11,389 nt of DNA, from contig JAKAMX010000021.1 of assembly GCA_021812665.1 (NCBI GenBank), positions 1-11,389 on the forward strand, given 5' to 3'. Below the pieces are notes generated by a model that was not told the origin of the DNA, made no database searches, and saw only the letters and a list, made by a program, of their open reading frames with translations. This DNA is from a bacterium. Its GTDB lineage: Bacteria > Patescibacteriota > Minisyncoccia > Phycocordibacterales > UBA1550. Below are positions 5,564 through 10,967 of the stretch, in pieces (position 1 is the stretch's first letter; each line of letters starts with the position of its first letter). Made by a program: the position numbers and the translations under genes.

Positions 5564-6187
5564 ATGTTTGAATCATCCATAACCAATTTTACGCACGTTG
5601 TGCAGGAGCATCGTACTTGGGGATACATGTTGCTCTTTTTCGGTATGGTCCTCGAAGGGGAAGTCTTTCTCATCATTTCGGCAATGCTTGCGCGACTTGG
5701 TGCATTTGATTTTGCAGAAGTTATCTCAGTTGCGTTTGCAGGTGTTATGGTAGGAGATGTTTTTTGGTATTGGGTGGGCATGATCCTTGCTCGATTTGAC
5801 GGCAGGATAAAAATTATCGCTTTTGCAGAAAGAACCGTTCACCTGTTCTTCCCTAATTTTCAAAGAAAGCCTTTCTTTTCAATTCTTCTTTCAAAATTTA
5901 TTTACGGCATAAATCACGCAACACTTGTTTTTTCTGGAGCAACGCGGCTCAAGTTTAGTCTGTTCTTCCATGCGGAGCTCTTGTCCTCGATGGTCTGGGT
6001 CGCTATCTATGCGGTCGCCGGATACTTGTTTGGAAACGCTGCAATCGCGGTAACACGTAAAGCTTCACACTTTGCTTTGCTTGCGGTGGTATTTGTGGTA
6101 GGGTTTATGCTGCTTGAAAAATGGCTTACTAATTATTATGAGCAGCACGAAGTACGAGAGCGAGAAAATGAAAATCGTAACGCATAG
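5564..6187 (+). CDS. DedA-family (VTT domain) membrane protein
   Basis: 207 residues with about five hydrophobic segments. Recognisable blocks are LLFFGMVLEGEVFLIISAML (Glu31 and Glu33 in the re-entrant region), GVMVGDVFWYWVG (Asp65), and KFIYGINHATLVFSGATRL in place of the family's usual G-R-F/Y-x-P-x-x-R region. DedA proteins are thought to act as lipid flippases or scramblases and affect proton motive force and envelope integrity. The usual arginine-rich GRFIPxxR box is replaced by KFIYGINHAT, which is seen in diverged members. The C terminus ends in a charged tail (about 192-207) that is also the start region of the next gene, an overlap of 20 bases. No SD is seen. Confidence 0.85.
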   Translation: MFESSITNFTHVVQEHRTWGYMLLFFGMVLEGEVFLIISAMLARLGAFDFAEVISVAFAGVMVGDVFWYWVGMILARFDGRIKIIAFAERTVHLFFPNFQRKPFFSILLSKFIYGINHATLVFSGATRLKFSLFFHAELLSSMVWVAIYAVAGYLFGNAAIAVTRKASHFALLAVVFVVGFMLLEKWLTNYYEQHEVRERENENRNA

Positions 6188-7046
6188 CGGTCGGTTCCAC
6201 ACCGACGAGGTTTTTTCGTGCGCGGCATTGTCTCTATTGAATAAAGACAATGTTAGTATCGTACGAAGTCGCGATCCGGAGGTTTGGGCAACAGCAAATG
6301 TCCTTGTCGATGTTGGCGGTGAATACGATGCTTCGCAGATGAAATTTGATCATCATCAAGCGGGGGGAGCAGGCGGGCGAGAAAACGGCATCCCGTATTC
6401 CTCATTCGGTCTAGTTTGGAAACACTATGGCGTGGCACTCGCGGGAAGCGAAGAGATCGCTCGCGCTGTTGACGAACGCCTTGTGCAGCCAATCGATGCC
6501 GGAGACAGCGGGGTGGAGACATTCTCGGTGCTCGATGAAACAGCGCCGTATCTTCTTCAGGACGTAATTGGTATTTTTGCACCGATGTGGGACGAGAAAA
6601 ATCGAACAGAAGACGAAGGATTTTTTGAAGTATTAGAAATTGCCAAAAAAATTCTTGTGCGAGCAATAGTGCAAGCAAAAAGTATGAATGCAGGTAGACT
6701 CATCGTCGAAGAAGCATACAACAATGCGAAGGATAAACGCATCGTTCTTTTAGAAGGACAGTTTCCTTGGCACCAAGCCATGTCCAGCCATCCTGAGCCT
6801 CTTTATGTAGTTCTGCCAGAGCGCGGAGAAACGGGTCGGTGGAGGGTTGAAGCAGTTAGAAAAGTTCCACACACATTTCAGTATAGAAAAAATATGCCGA
6901 TTGAATGGGCGGGGAAACAAAATGAAGATCTCGCAAAAATTACTGGCGTAGCAGACGCTGCCTTCTGCCACAATCATCGCTTCATTGCTGTCGCAGGATC
7001 AAAAGAAGGCGCAATTAAAATGGCAACACTCGCGGCGAACGCGTAA
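6168..7046 (+). CDS. MYG1-family (UPF0160) DHH-like phosphoesterase
   Basis: 292 residues from the ATG at 6168. An upstream in-frame ATG at 6114 would add 18 residues unlike the family, whose members begin with KIxTHxGxFHxDE. Blocks visible are THSGRFHTDEVFSCA (5-19), LVDVGGEYD (46-54), KFDHHQ (59-64), GIPYSSFGLVWKHYG (74-88) and IDAGDSG (109-115). The HTD, DVG, DHH and DAGD motifs form the metal-binding set of DHH-like hydrolases. The eukaryotic member MYG1 is reported as a 3'-5' RNA exonuclease; the bacterial role is not established. It overlaps the end of the DedA gene by 20 bases, which implies translational coupling, and the Obg gene starts 20 bases after it. Confidence 0.87.
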   Translation: MKIVTHSGRFHTDEVFSCAALSLLNKDNVSIVRSRDPEVWATANVLVDVGGEYDASQMKFDHHQAGGAGGRENGIPYSSFGLVWKHYGVALAGSEEIARAVDERLVQPIDAGDSGVETFSVLDETAPYLLQDVIGIFAPMWDEKNRTEDEGFFEVLEIAKKILVRAIVQAKSMNAGRLIVEEAYNNAKDKRIVLLEGQFPWHQAMSSHPEPLYVVLPERGETGRWRVEAVRKVPHTFQYRKNMPIEWAGKQNEDLAKITGVADAAFCHNHRFIAVAGSKEGAIKMATLAANA

Positions 7047-7050
7047 TTAC

Positions 7051-7058
7051 TATACACT
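7051..7058 (+). promoter_or_regulatory. Possible -10 element just before obg
   Basis: TATACACT. As TATACA (7051-7056) it is 10 bases from the ATG, as TACACT (7053-7058) 8 bases. There is no TGN extension or clear -35, and no SD in the 20-base gap, so obg may be leaderless or read from upstream. Confidence 0.35.
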
Positions 7059-7066
7059 TTACTTAT

Positions 7067-8041
7067 ATGGCATTTATTGATGAATTTAAAATCTATATGA
7101 AAGCGGGCGACGGCGGAAACGGCGTCGAGCGTTGGCGTCATGAAAAGGGCCGCGAGTTCGCGGGGCCTGCTGGCGGCGATGGTGGTAACGGCGGCGATGT
7201 ATACGTACGTGCGGTTCGTGATATTCACATCCTTGCAAAATATCGACACGAAAAAGAATTTCATGCTGGTCGTGGTGGCAATGGTGGGAACAATAGTCTT
7301 CATGGTGCAAACGGAGAGGACTTTGTGTTGGATTTGCCAATCGGATCGATAGTACGCAATCTTGATACCGGAGAAGAAGTTTCGCTTCTCGAAGAGGGGC
7401 AGAAGGTGATGGTACTCAAAGGCGGCCGCGGTGGGTACGGTAACGAGCATTTCAAGAGCGCGACTAACCGCTCACCTAAAGAACATATCCCTGGCACAAA
7501 AGGGTTTGAAGCAGATTTTTATATTGAGCTTCAAATTGTTGCTGACATTGGACTCATTGGTTTGCCAAACGCAGGAAAGTCGAGCTTGCTCAACACGCTC
7601 ACGCGCGCAAATGTAAAAACTGCCGACTATCCATTTACCACACTCGAGCCAAACTTGGGTGAATGTTACGGCTACATTCTCGCCGACATTCCAGGGCTTA
7701 TTGAGGGTGCGAGTGAAGGAAAAGGACTTGGACACAAATTCCTCCGTCATGTTCGTCGTACCAAAATGCTCGCGCATCTTGTGTCTCTCGAAAACGAAGA
7801 TCCGATGACTGTGTATGAAACAGTGCGCAAAGAACTCGCGGCGTATGATGATGTTCTCGCAAAAAAGGATGAAATTATTATTCTTACAAAAACAGACATG
7901 GTCTCGCCAGAACGTGTAAAAGAAGTAATGAAACAAATGCAAAAATTACGCCCACATATTTTTGCGATTTCTATTCTCGATGACAAAGTAATGAAATCTT
8001 TCCAAGACGAATTACTCAAACTTTTGAAAGCAGCAGAATAA
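7067..8041 (+). CDS. obg: Obg/CgtA family GTPase
   Basis: 324 residues. The glycine-rich Obg fold fills residues 1-157 (AGDGGNG, GGDGGNGGDV, GRGGNGG, KGGRGGYGN), followed by the G domain: G1 GLPNAGKS (165-172), G2 TTLEP (191-195), G3 DIPG (207-210), G4 TKTD (274-277). The G5 position reads SILDD (302-306) where SA(K/L) is usual. Obg binds the large ribosomal subunit, helps late 50S assembly and links it to (p)ppGpp. There is no C-terminal OCT domain, which many members also lack. The N terminus reads GVERWRHEKGREFAGPAGG rather than the common CVSFRREK form; this is a lineage variant as far as I can judge. It is the last gene of the plus-strand run, and I see no hairpin terminator after it. 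Confidence 0.93.
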   Translation: MAFIDEFKIYMKAGDGGNGVERWRHEKGREFAGPAGGDGGNGGDVYVRAVRDIHILAKYRHEKEFHAGRGGNGGNNSLHGANGEDFVLDLPIGSIVRNLDTGEEVSLLEEGQKVMVLKGGRGGYGNEHFKSATNRSPKEHIPGTKGFEADFYIELQIVADIGLIGLPNAGKSSLLNTLTRANVKTADYPFTTLEPNLGECYGYILADIPGLIEGASEGKGLGHKFLRHVRRTKMLAHLVSLENEDPMTVYETVRKELAAYDDVLAKKDEIIILTKTDMVSPERVKEVMKQMQKLRPHIFAISILDDKVMKSFQDELLKLLKAAE

Positions 8042-8051
8042 CTCGGCTCGG

Positions 8052-8087
8052 TTGACAAGTGTCCTTGGGGAGCGTAGTTTTTTGACA
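8052..8087 (+). promoter_or_regulatory. Promoter region of the deformylase gene with a repeated TTGACA
   Basis: TTGACA (8052-8057), 17 bases, TAGTTT (8075-8080). A second TTGACA (8082-8087) follows exactly 30 bases after the first, without a -10 at 17 bases. Both are in TTGACARGTG and are followed by TGTC, giving GACA-AG-TGTC and GACA-GGTGG-TGTC dyads. Confidence 0.5.
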
Positions 8088-8125
8088 GGTGGTGTCGTTT
8101 CGACCAAACCAAAACTTGTTCATTG

Positions 8126-8132
8126 AAGGAGG
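8126..8132 (+). promoter_or_regulatory. Strong Shine-Dalgarno site that selects a GTG start
   Basis: AAGGAGG, six bases before GTG 8139-8141. Confidence 0.85.
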
Positions 8133-8138
8133 TTCCCC

Positions 8139-8681
8139 GTGAAGTGTCTACCGATAGTGGAGTTTGGAAATCCGATGCTCCGAAGAGCAGCGAGCAATAT
8201 CGCACCTTCGTCCATCGGTGACCCACACCTGATGGAGCTGATTAGGCAAATGTTCTATACGATGCGCCGAAAGGGCGGCGTCGGGCTCGCTGCTCCGCAG
8301 GTCGGATTTTCTTTGCGACTTGTTGTGGTGGAAGTTAAAGCACAATCTTCAAAATCAAAGATTGCGCCAATTCCTCCGACCGTCCTTATCAATCCCGAAA
8401 TCCTTTCGAGCTCCGAAGAAAGAGTGAACGGTTACGAGGGTTGTCTAAGCTTCCCGAATGTTCGCGGTGCTGTTCGCAGATACCGAAATAGCAAGGTTAA
8501 ATACCTCGACCAATTTGGTAAAGAGCATGTCGTGGAATTCGAAGGATTTCATGCACGCGTTCTTCAGCATGAAATCGACCATCTTGATGGTGTGCTATAC
8601 ACCGAAAGGATGGACGATCTAGAGAGCTTGATGACCTTGAATGAATTCGAAAAGCAATTTGGTAGTAGGGTTTCAAAATAG
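8139..8681 (+). CDS. def: Peptide deformylase
   Basis: 180 residues starting with GTG. All three signature blocks are present: GVGLAAPQVG (47-56), EGCLSFP (100-106, Cys102 a metal ligand) and QHEIDHLDG (143-151, with His144 and His148 as metal ligands and Glu145 as the catalytic base). The enzyme removes the formyl group from N-formylmethionine of new proteins at the ribosome, using Fe2+ or a related metal. An insertion, KAQSSKSKIAPIPP (67-80), lies between motifs I and II. The gene is a complete cassette, with its own promoter (8052-8080), strong SD and hairpin terminator. It follows Obg, another ribosome-linked gene, but is transcribed separately. Confidence 0.95.
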   Translation: MKCLPIVEFGNPMLRRAASNIAPSSIGDPHLMELIRQMFYTMRRKGGVGLAAPQVGFSLRLVVVEVKAQSSKSKIAPIPPTVLINPEILSSSEERVNGYEGCLSFPNVRGAVRRYRNSKVKYLDQFGKEHVVEFEGFHARVLQHEIDHLDGVLYTERMDDLESLMTLNEFEKQFGSRVSK

Positions 8682-8698
8682 TAATGAAACAAAATTTG

Positions 8699-8725
8699 AC
8701 GAGGTCGCAAGCGACCTCGTTTTTT
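8699..8725 (+). terminator. Intrinsic terminator of the deformylase gene
   Basis: ACGAGGTCGC (8699-8708), AA, GCGACCTCGT (8711-8720), then T run to 8725. Ten perfect pairs. Confidence 0.93.
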
Positions 8726-8753
8726 GTTGCTAATTTATTGAAATAATAGAGGT

Positions 8754-8781
8754 TTGACATTTACTCTAACAAAAGTAGTAT
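8754..8781 (+). promoter_or_regulatory. Promoter of the CYTH-domain gene
   Basis: TTGACA (8754-8759), 16 bases, TAGTAT (8776-8781). The start of transcription falls near 8788, at the edge of the hairpin at 8791-8805. Confidence 0.65.
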
Positions 8782-8790
8782 TCGCATAGA

Positions 8791-8812
8791 CGGGAATTTC
8801 TCCCGAAAGGAG
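8791..8812 (+). promoter_or_regulatory. Leader hairpin and Shine-Dalgarno site of the CYTH gene
   Basis: CGGGA-ATTTC-TCCCG (8791-8805) stands directly before AAAGGAG (8806-8812). The SD is seven bases from ATG 8820, which favours that start over the TTG at 8817. The hairpin at the 5' end may protect the mRNA or keep the SD exposed. Confidence 0.6.
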
Positions 8813-8819
8813 ATTTTTG

Positions 8820-9317
8820 ATGAGCAAAAAAGAGATCGAGCGCAAGTGGCGACTTAAAGAAGTACCGCGATACATCTTGCAGGGTTGTATCCCTACGAGG
8901 ATGGTGCAGGGATACCTGGTCATCAGCGAGCAAGGCGAGGTGCGACTTCGGAAAGAAGCGGGGTCTACTACACTGACCATCAAGGGGGCTGGGACCCTCT
9001 CGCGGCCGGAAGAAAACTATCTTCTGGAGAGCAACGCTGGGCGTGAACTCTTGTGGCCCCTTATCATCGGCGCGTCGATTGAGAAGGAGCGCTACCGACA
9101 TCTGTCATGGCCGCATACCTTCGAATTCGATGTGCATCACGGCCATCTCGAGGGTTACATTTGTGTCGAAGTAGAATTCGATACGGTCGAAGAGGCAAAG
9201 GCATTCGTTTTGCCTGATTGGATAAAGGATGCAGTCGAGGTCACCGAAGACAAGCGGTACAAAGCGAAGAATCTCGCAAAGAACCACAAAACCATCCGAG
9301 AAGATCTCGGACTTTAA
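8820..9317 (+). CDS. CYTH-domain protein, triphosphate tunnel metalloenzyme
   Basis: 165 residues from ATG 8820. The family hallmark ExExK is seen as EIERKW (5-10). It is followed by basic strand motifs VQGYL (29-33), VRLRK (41-45), LTIKG (52-56), EKERYR (88-93), FEFDVHHGHLEG (101-112), the acidic strand CVEVEF (115-120) and EDKRYK (143-148). These are the alternating acid and base residues that line the beta tunnel and bind metal and triphosphate. Members of this short bacterial type hydrolyse inorganic triphosphate; others act on thiamine triphosphate or make cAMP, so the substrate stays open. It forms a single-gene cassette with promoter, SD and terminator. Nothing near it (no CHAD domain or polyphosphate kinase) narrows the role. 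Confidence 0.9.
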   Translation: MSKKEIERKWRLKEVPRYILQGCIPTRMVQGYLVISEQGEVRLRKEAGSTTLTIKGAGTLSRPEENYLLESNAGRELLWPLIIGASIEKERYRHLSWPHTFEFDVHHGHLEGYICVEVEFDTVEEAKAFVLPDWIKDAVEVTEDKRYKAKNLAKNHKTIREDLGL

Positions 9318-9323
9318 GGAATC

Positions 9324-9360
9324 ACACCTCGACCGGTTTCGGTCGAGGTGTTTTTGTTTT
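9324..9360 (+). terminator. Intrinsic terminator of the CYTH gene
   Basis: ACACCTCGACCG (9324-9335), GTTT, CGGTCGAGGTGT (9340-9351), then TTTTGTTTT. Twelve perfect pairs. Confidence 0.95.
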
Positions 9361-9364
9361 GCAA

Positions 9365-9393
9365 TTGACGATTAAGCATAAACGTGCTATTCT
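9365..9393 (+). promoter_or_regulatory. Promoter of the microprotein transcript
   Basis: TTGACG (9365-9370), exactly 17 bases, TATTCT (9388-9393). It lies just downstream of the CYTH terminator and predicts a start near 9400. It is among the better sigma-70-like matches in the window. Confidence 0.7.
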
Positions 9394-9404
9394 TCAACGT
9401 AGAT

Positions 9405-9459
9405 TTCGCTGGTATTCTGCTGGCGAACACAATTTTTCCTCCTCGGAGGAATAAGGAGG
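9405..9459 (+). promoter_or_regulatory. Structured 5' leader with SD-sequestering element
   Basis: A first hairpin, TTCGC (9405-9409) with GCGAA (9423-9427), is followed by TTCCTCC-TC-GGAGGAA (9436-9451) and then the true SD AAGGAGG (9453-9459), four bases before the ATG. CCTCCT (9438-9443) can pair either with the nearby GGAGG (9445-9449) or with AGGAGG of the SD (9454-9459), so the two folds exclude each other. One fold would free the SD and the other would hide it. Confidence 0.55.
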
Positions 9460-9463
9460 CCTT

Positions 9464-9547
9464 ATGAACAGGCTTTTGATGACGAGTGGTCCCGGCGACG
9501 GCTGTGACGGCGACGACGACTGCGGGTGTGGCTGGATTGGCCACTAG
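9464..9547 (+). CDS. 27-residue Cys/Asp/Gly-rich microprotein
   Basis: A short ORF with ATG at 9464 and TAG at 9545-9547. The N terminus is MNRLLMTSGPG (1-11). The rest is dominated by Gly, Asp and Cys: DGCDGDDDCGCG (12-23), then WIGH (24-27), with Cys14, Cys20, Cys22 and a C-terminal His. There is no signal peptide or hydrophobic helix. I recognise no family. Asp, Cys and His spaced this way could bind a metal, or the cysteines could be modified, but neither is shown. Support for a real gene comes from context: a good promoter, a full AAGGAGG four bases upstream, and a dedicated terminator. A minus-strand M16 zinc peptidase gene ends 73 bases after its stop. The GC-rich sequence also folds readily, so this could be a structured RNA or a dual-function RNA. 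Confidence 0.6.
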   Translation: MNRLLMTSGPGDGCDGDDDCGCGWIGH

Positions 9548-9549
9548 GC

Positions 9550-9579
9550 CGGGGCGTTGGATGCAAATCCATAACCCCG
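9550..9579 (+). ncRNA. 3' hairpin with a GCAA tetraloop after the microprotein ORF
   Basis: CGGGG (9550-9554) pairs with CCCCG (9575-9579). Inside, across a four-by-four internal loop, GGAT (9559-9562) pairs with ATCC (9567-9570) closing a GCAA loop, a GNRA-type tetraloop. It begins two bases after the stop codon. CCCCGC (9575-9580) can alternatively pair with GCGGGG (9605-9610) of the following terminator. Confidence 0.5.
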
Positions 9580-9584
9580 CAAGA

Positions 9585-9621
9585 GACCCCCAACTGTATC
9601 GCAGGCGGGGGTCCTTTTATT
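9585..9621 (+). terminator. Terminator of the microprotein transcript
   Basis: GACCCCC (9585-9591), a 15-base loop, GGGGGTC (9607-9613), then CTTTTATT. The T-rich tail overlaps the stop codon of the convergent M16 gene. The large loop makes it less typical than the other terminators here. Confidence 0.7.
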
Positions 9622-10858
9622 AACCATGCACAGTGAAATTTTCTGGGCCGATTGCAACGACAACTGCCTTCTCGGAACGTAGATATGTACTAATTACATT
9701 AAGAATATCGTCATACGAAATACTCTCAACGTCAGCTAAATACTCATCTAGTGGTACAAGCCGTCCCTTGTACCAATAACCGTCCATTAAAAAATCTGTT
9801 TGCTGATAGGGGTTAGCAACTTTTAGTTTAAAGGAACCAATAAAACGTGCCTTAACGATTGCAAGGGAGCTCTCAGTAAATGATGTTCCTAAACCATTAA
9901 TAATATTTTGAATAGTCTCAATAGTTTCTCGAGGTTTACTTGTTGAAGTTCTAATACTAAATAGGCCTGTATCACTGAACGTTGAGCTCCCCGTGTTAAC
10001 TGAGTAGATAAGTCCACGCTTATGGCGCAATTCCTCGTTGAGAAGGGAGGAGCCACCAAAATTTAAAAAATTTTGTACTAAATCAAGAGCTATTAGTTCG
10101 CGAGTCATTTGGTAAGGAACCGTTTCCATGTTGTAGGAAATCAGCGTCTGCTGCAAATCTTTGAAAAGGTAATGAAAGTTTTGTACTCCTGCGGTGAAAG
10201 CAACGTTTTTTAGTGCACTTTCTGCTTTTTCCCAACCGCTAAAGTATTGTTTAGCAAGAGCCACCACTTTATCGTGCTTAATATTGCCGCTAACTGCCAG
10301 ACAGGAATTATTAGGTATAAGAAATTTTTTCTTGTACTCAATGAGCCCTTGGGGTGTTGAGCTCATGATTGATTCCTCGTTGCCCAATACATTTGTTGCG
10401 AGGGGGTGGCCGCTAAAAAATTTCTCATAAGTAAATCTCATGAGGTAGGTATCGTTGTTGTCTTTTGCCTTGTTTAACTCCTCAACAATAACTTTCTTTT
10501 CATTCTCTAGTATAAGCGGATCAATCAAAGAATTAAAAAACATGTCAGACAGCAATTCGAATAATTCTTCAGAATAGTTATCGGCAGCACGTAAAACCAT
10601 CACAAGATAATCTCTGCCAGTGTATGCATTTTTGTATCCACCCTTGTTATCTATCTCCTGAGATAGTAGTACTGGGCTGGGACGCTTTGCGGTGCCCTTG
10701 AGAAGCATGTGCTCAAGAATATGCGCGTAGCCTTTTTGTCGCGCATCTTCATATCTTGACCCAGCCCTAAAAAGTAACCGTATATCAATTGCTGAAATTG
10801 ACGAATCTTCGTATGTCAGGACTGTTAAACCGTTGTCGAGCTTTGATTCTTTATACAT
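9620..10858 (-). CDS. M16-family zinc metallopeptidase
   Basis: 412 residues, the usual size of a two-domain bacterial M16B peptidase. The inverted zinc motif HILEH (46-50) lies in KGYAHILEHMLLKGT, with the third ligand expected at Glu126/Glu127 in VIVEEL. The second half carries the substrate-binding pair Arg281/Tyr285 in RGLIYSV. No signal peptide is seen, so it should be cytosolic. M16B enzymes degrade or trim unstructured peptides; some process peptide precursors (PqqF type) or mitochondrial presequences. The sequence looks more AT-rich than its neighbours. The promoter is an extended -10 six bases before the ATG, so the mRNA is probably leaderless. It converges on the microprotein unit, which may be chance or may mean a peptide-peptidase relation. 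Confidence 0.9.
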   Translation of the reverse strand: MYKESKLDNGLTVLTYEDSSISAIDIRLLFRAGSRYEDARQKGYAHILEHMLLKGTAKRPSPVLLSQEIDNKGGYKNAYTGRDYLVMVLRAADNYSEELFELLSDMFFNSLIDPLILENEKKVIVEELNKAKDNNDTYLMRFTYEKFFSGHPLATNVLGNEESIMSSTPQGLIEYKKKFLIPNNSCLAVSGNIKHDKVVALAKQYFSGWEKAESALKNVAFTAGVQNFHYLFKDLQQTLISYNMETVPYQMTRELIALDLVQNFLNFGGSSLLNEELRHKRGLIYSVNTGSSTFSDTGLFSIRTSTSKPRETIETIQNIINGLGTSFTESSLAIVKARFIGSFKLKVANPYQQTDFLMDGYWYKGRLVPLDEYLADVESISYDDILNVISTYLRSEKAVVVAIGPENFTVHG

Positions 10859-10859
10859 T

Positions 10860-10876
10860 TGCTGATTATATCAGCA
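10860..10876 (-). promoter_or_regulatory. M16 gene promoter: TATAAT centred in a dyad
   Basis: On the minus strand TGA+TATAAT (10865-10873), then six bases to the ATG at 10858. The inverted repeat TGCTGAT-TAT-ATCAGCA (10860-10876) surrounds the -10 exactly, a position where a bound protein would block open-complex formation. In a leaderless mRNA little of it would be transcribed, which favours a DNA-level role. Confidence 0.6.
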
Positions 10877-10945
10877 GAATACTCAAACAAAAAGAATCTC
10901 TCTCCATAAGGGGCTTCTGCCGTGGCATTGAGGACGAGAGGCGGT

Positions 10946-10960
10946 CTCTTGTGGTATACT
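10946..10960 (+). promoter_or_regulatory. Extended -10 promoter predicting a leaderless gatB mRNA
   Basis: CTCTTGTGGTATACT, with TGG then TATACT (10955-10960) and seven bases to the ATG at 10968. It is nearly identical to the element before the dehydrogenase gene at the same spacing. There is no SD. Confidence 0.7.
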
Positions 10961-10967
10961 CTCGCCT

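Noticed and set aside
6114..6167. Upstream ATG extending the MYG1-like protein by 18 residues
   Set aside because: The family starts at KIxTHxGxFHxDE and the extra part (MKNGLLIIMSSTKYESEK) is out-of-frame DedA coding sequence.
7472..7942. 156-residue minus-strand ORF opposite obg
   Set aside because: It is the antisense of the Obg G domain, with a His/Phe-rich composition and no SD.
8817..8819. TTG start adding one residue to the CYTH protein
   Set aside because: ATG 8820 directly follows, has the better SD spacing and gives the usual MSKKEIERKW start.
9314..9544. 76-residue minus-strand ORF across the microprotein unit
   Set aside because: It runs through the CYTH terminator and the microprotein promoter, has low-complexity Ala/Val/Thr sequence that mirrors the GC-rich plus strand, and lacks an SD.
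9540..9621. tRNA or tmRNA end in the GC-rich stems
   Set aside because: No T-loop GTTCGAATC-like sequence, no anticodon arm geometry and no CCA end.
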